Shown here: positions 10,097 through 11,991 of the stretch, one piece after another
Layout: every line of letters starts with the position of its first letter
How positions within the stretch are numbered: the stretch's first letter is position 1
From: Roseburia sp. CAG:309
Lineage (GTDB): Bacteria; Bacillota; Clostridia; Lachnospirales; Lachnospiraceae
Length of the DNA stretch: 11,991 bases
Reading direction: 5' to 3'
Assembly: GCA_000434115.1 (NCBI GenBank)
Contig: FR894052.1
Span: forward strand, 169-12,159
Translations under genes and position numbers: made by a program
Notes under the pieces: generated by a model
What the model was told of the DNA's origin: nothing
What the model saw: only the letters and a program-made list of their open reading frames with translations
Database searches by the model: none

Positions 10097-11991
10097 ATGA
10101 AAATGGGCGAATTACGTAGAGACGCAATCTTTAGTTCCGGCACAGAAACTTTTGTGACCCCATTGGAACCAGAAGCAAACGGATGGGTAACCCTTCGCTG
10201 CCGCACGGCAAAAGGGAATGTAGACGAGGTTAATCTGATTCACGAAGAATCTTCCGGTAAAATGTACAAAGAATACTCCGACGAGATATTTGATTTTTAT
10301 TCCATCAAAGTGAAACTGGGAGAAGTTCCATTTTCTTATTATTTCCAAATTAAAAAAGGCAGTACCGTAATGTATTTTAATAAGCAAGGAGATGTGGATG
10401 TGCCAAATCCACAGTATTCCTATTGCCTGTATCCGGGATTTCATACGCCGGACTGGGCAAAAGGGGCGGTTATGTACCAAATCTACACAGATCGTTTCTG
10501 CAATGGTGATAAGACGAATGATGTCGTGGACGATGAATACTGTTATATCGGTGCTCATGTACACCAGGTGAAAGAATGGGGAAGATACCCGGCTTTGATG
10601 GATGTGCGTGAATTTTACGGCGGAGATCTGCAGGGGATTTTGGATAAACTTGATTATCTGCAGGAGCTTGGTATCGAAGTAATTTACCTCAATCCGATTT
10701 TTGTATCGCCGTCCAATCATAAGTATGACACACAGGATTACGATTATATCGATCCTCATTTTGCAGTGATTGTCGAAGATGGTGGTGAGACGCTGGCAGA
10801 TGGTGACAATGACAACAGCCACGCGACAAAATACCGCAAGCGTGTGGTAAATAAGAAAAATCTGGAGGCGTCGAATGCTTTTTTTGCCAATTTTATGGAA
10901 GAAGTTCATAAAAGAGGTATGCGCGTTATCATAGATGGTGTATTTAACCATTGTGGTTCATTTAACAAATGGCTTGACCGTGAGCAGCTTTATGAGAGCG
11001 ATGATTCTTATGAAAAAGGTGCTTTTGTGAGCGAGGACAGCCCTTATCACGATTTCTTTCAATTTTATCCGGATGGAAGCTGGCCGTACAATACGCATTA
11101 TGATGGGTGGTGGGGGCATGATACACTGCCAAAACTTAATTACGAAGGTTCTGACAAGTTATTTGAGTATATTATGCGAATTGCTAAAAAATGGGTATCA
11201 GCTCCATATAATGTCGATGGCTGGCGTCTGGATGTGGCAGCAGATCTTGGGCATTCAGGGAAATACAATCACAAATTCTGGAGAGAATTTCGAAATGCGG
11301 TCAAAGAGGCGAATCCGGAGGCAATCGTTCTTGCGGAGCACTATGGGGATCCGTCCTCGTGGCTTTCCGGAGACCAATGGGATACTGTGATGAATTACGA
11401 TGCGTTTATGGAGCCGGTAACCTGGTTTTTGACAGGAGTCGATAAACACAGCGATGTCAGTAAACCGGAGTGGAAAGGTGACAGCGGAATGTTTTTTGCT
11501 CATATGACGGAATATGGTGCAAAACTCGGTATGCAGTCGTATATGGTAGCAATGAACGAATTATCGAACCATGATCACAGTCGTTTCCTGACGCGGACCA
11601 ATGGAAGAGTGGGCCGGGTGGCGTCTGCAGGTTCTGAGGCGGCTGCTTTTGGCGTTAAAAAGTCAGTTATGATGGCGGGCGTTATGATTCAGATGACATG
11701 GCCGGGTGCACCGACCGTGTATTATGGCGATGAAGCAGGTATATGCGGATGGACGGATCCGGACAACCGACGAACATTCCCATGGGGAAAAGAAGACAAA
11801 GAATTGTTTGAATTTCACAAAGAAATGATCCGAATTCACAAAGATTATGACGTGCTTTGGACAGGAGCGCTCATTTATCTTATCAGCGAGGCAGGAATGA
11901 TCGGCTATGGACGTTTTAACGCGGACGAATGTGTCTGCGTGCTGGTTCAGACGACGGAGGAAAAAAAGACGGTTCGCGTGCCGGTATGGCG
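10097..11991 (+). CDS. GH13 alpha-glucan hydrolase, neopullulanase/cyclomaltodextrinase-like (3' end cut off)
   Basis: Retaining alpha-amylase-family enzyme probably acting on maltodextrins, cyclodextrins or pullulan fragments. It has no signal peptide, so it is probably cytoplasmic and processes imported oligosaccharides. The visible 631 residues run off the window without a stop. An N-terminal beta domain (about 1-120) resembles the CBM34-type module of neopullulanases. The barrel follows from YQIYTDRF onward. It shows region I DGVFNH (280-285), region V LPKLN (344-348, near the MPKLN typical of the neopullulanase subgroup), region II GWRLDVA with nucleophile D379, region III AEHYG with acid/base E414, and region IV SNHD with D493. 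An acidic insert of about 35 residues (about 228-262) lies before region I. The ATG at 10097 has GAGAGG at 10085-10090; the ATG at 10092 meets a stop at once. Exact substrate and GH13 subfamily are not certain. Confidence 0.9.
   Translation, partial: MKMGELRRDAIFSSGTETFVTPLEPEANGWVTLRCRTAKGNVDEVNLIHEESSGKMYKEYSDEIFDFYSIKVKLGEVPFSYYFQIKKGSTVMYFNKQGDVDVPNPQYSYCLYPGFHTPDWAKGAVMYQIYTDRFCNGDKTNDVVDDEYCYIGAHVHQVKEWGRYPALMDVREFYGGDLQGILDKLDYLQELGIEVIYLNPIFVSPSNHKYDTQDYDYIDPHFAVIVEDGGETLADGDNDNSHATKYRKRVVNKKNLEASNAFFANFMEEVHKRGMRVIIDGVFNHCGSFNKWLDREQLYESDDSYEKGAFVSEDSPYHDFFQFYPDGSWPYNTHYDGWWGHDTLPKLNYEGSDKLFEYIMRIAKKWVSAPYNVDGWRLDVAADLGHSGKYNHKFWREFRNAVKEANPEAIVLAEHYGDPSSWLSGDQWDTVMNYDAFMEPVTWFLTGVDKHSDVSKPEWKGDSGMFFAHMTEYGAKLGMQSYMVAMNELSNHDHSRFLTRTNGRVGRVASAGSEAAAFGVKKSVMMAGVMIQMTWPGAPTVYYGDEAGICGWTDPDNRRTFPWGKEDKELFEFHKEMIRIHKDYDVLWTGALIYLISEAGMIGYGRFNADECVCVLVQTTEEKKTVRVPVW

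Noticed and set aside
10112..10951. A 279-codon open frame on the - strand under the GH13 gene.
   Set aside because: The + strand frame carries all GH13 catalytic motifs. The antisense frame is a by-product of codon use.

Overview
The window looks like chromosomal DNA from an anaerobic, spore-forming Firmicute, most likely a Lachnospiraceae (Clostridium cluster XIVa) gut-type organism. The evidence is the sporulation genes yabP, yabQ and spoIIE, strong purine-rich ribosome binding sites, sigma-A-like promoters, and the gene order rqcP(yabO)-yabP-yabQ-divIC-spoIIE-tilS-hpt-ftsH, which follows the order known from Bacillus and Clostridia. I cannot name a species from sequence alone. Every gene reads on the + strand.

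Left block (1-1910): a monocistronic ATP-dependent PEP carboxykinase gene (pckA) with a clear promoter (66-95), a short leader with mutually exclusive hairpins, and a very long bidirectional terminator (1851-1910) whose left arm has been duplicated in a 48-bp direct repeat. This is followed by an exact tandem duplication of a 78-bp unit (1911-2066, plus 12 nt of a third copy). No gene or good promoter is visible in this repeat-filled stretch (1780-2130). It marks the boundary between pckA and the conserved cluster.

Middle block (2131-6039): rqcP (ribosome quality control) ends in a strong terminator. A sigma-E-type promoter candidate overlaps the 3' arm of that terminator and would drive the spore genes yabP and yabQ. 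A near-consensus sigma-A promoter (3179-3207) then serves divIC (division). divIC ends in a terminator whose arms carry Spo0A-box-like sequences. Immediately after it comes a spoIIE promoter with TTGACA and TATACT separated by 21 nt, the unusual long spacing known for the Spo0A-activated spoIIE promoter of B. subtilis. spoIIE encodes the membrane PP2C phosphatase that activates sigma-F.

Right block (6064-11991): tilS, hpt and ftsH follow spoIIE closely (hpt and ftsH overlap by 4 nt), forming a probable operon in which a sporulation gene is followed by housekeeping genes. A 243-nt gap after ftsH holds an extended -10 promoter candidate and a perfect 11-bp hairpin. It could be a leader/attenuator or a small C-rich RNA. 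The last gene, cut by the window edge, is a cytoplasmic GH13 alpha-glucan hydrolase of the neopullulanase/cyclomaltodextrinase type.

The genes themselves are all recognisable, and I do not see a new multi-gene system. The non-routine material is in the intergenic regions: the pckA-rqcP repeat array, the spoIIE control region, the terminator/sigma-E overlap before yabP, the pckA promoter, and the ftsH-GH13 gap.
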